5,909 nt of DNA from NCBI GenBank assembly GCA_900552195.1, contig URYO01000087.1:1-5909 (forward strand), given 5' to 3'. The position numbers and the translations under genes were made by a program. Under the pieces are notes generated by a model. That model worked only from the letters and a program-made list of their open reading frames with translations. It was not told the origin of the DNA and made no database searches. This stretch comes from an uncultured Sutterella sp. GTDB taxonomy: Bacteria; Pseudomonadota; Gammaproteobacteria; Burkholderiales; Burkholderiaceae_F. Shown one piece after another: positions 5,879-5,909 of this stretch; position 1 is the first letter of the stretch; every line of letters begins with the position of its first letter.

Positions 5879-5909
5879 ATTTGATATTAAGCGTATGTTC
5901 CGGTAATCC

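Overview
The window looks like chromosomal DNA of a Gram-negative betaproteobacterium. The dcw-cluster proteins are proteobacterial in type, two outer-membrane beta-barrel families are present, and the order rnpB-mraZ matches what I recall from Pseudomonas and relatives. The moderate base composition and protein style suggest a host-associated Burkholderiales such as Sutterella or Parasutterella. That taxonomic guess is inference only.

Layout, left to right. (1) 1-146, minus strand: the 5' end of a secreted-protein gene whose signal-peptide frame is broken at a short GC repeat. (2) 147-431: AT-rich intergenic DNA with no gene I can recognise. (3) 432-1732, minus strand: a 414-residue outer-membrane protein followed by a clear rho-independent terminator. 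Its first half is a lipid A palmitoyltransferase (PagP) with the catalytic His/Asp/Ser set, and its second half is a complete OmpW-type eight-strand barrel. (4) 1842-2146, plus strand: the RNase P RNA gene rnpB, with an unusually small specificity domain. (5) 2147-2299: a control region holding an inverted repeat, three 10-bp-spaced MraZ boxes and a dyad that reaches almost to the mraZ start. (6) 2300-5878, plus strand: the beginning of the division and cell-wall (dcw) operon, mraZ-rsmH-ftsL-ftsI. The rsmH/ftsL and ftsL/ftsI pairs are joined by 4-base ATGA overlaps.

How the genes work together: MraZ probably controls its own operon through the boxes upstream. RsmH methylates 16S rRNA. FtsL (with FtsQ and FtsB) activates the septal transpeptidase FtsI, which works with FtsW at the division site. 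The operon should continue with murE or a similar gene past the right edge. The fusion protein is a separate, divergently transcribed unit for envelope remodelling.

The two most notable observations are the single-chain PagP-OmpW double barrel and the RNase P RNA that appears to lack the P12 module and P13/P14, the part that normally reads the tRNA T-loop region.
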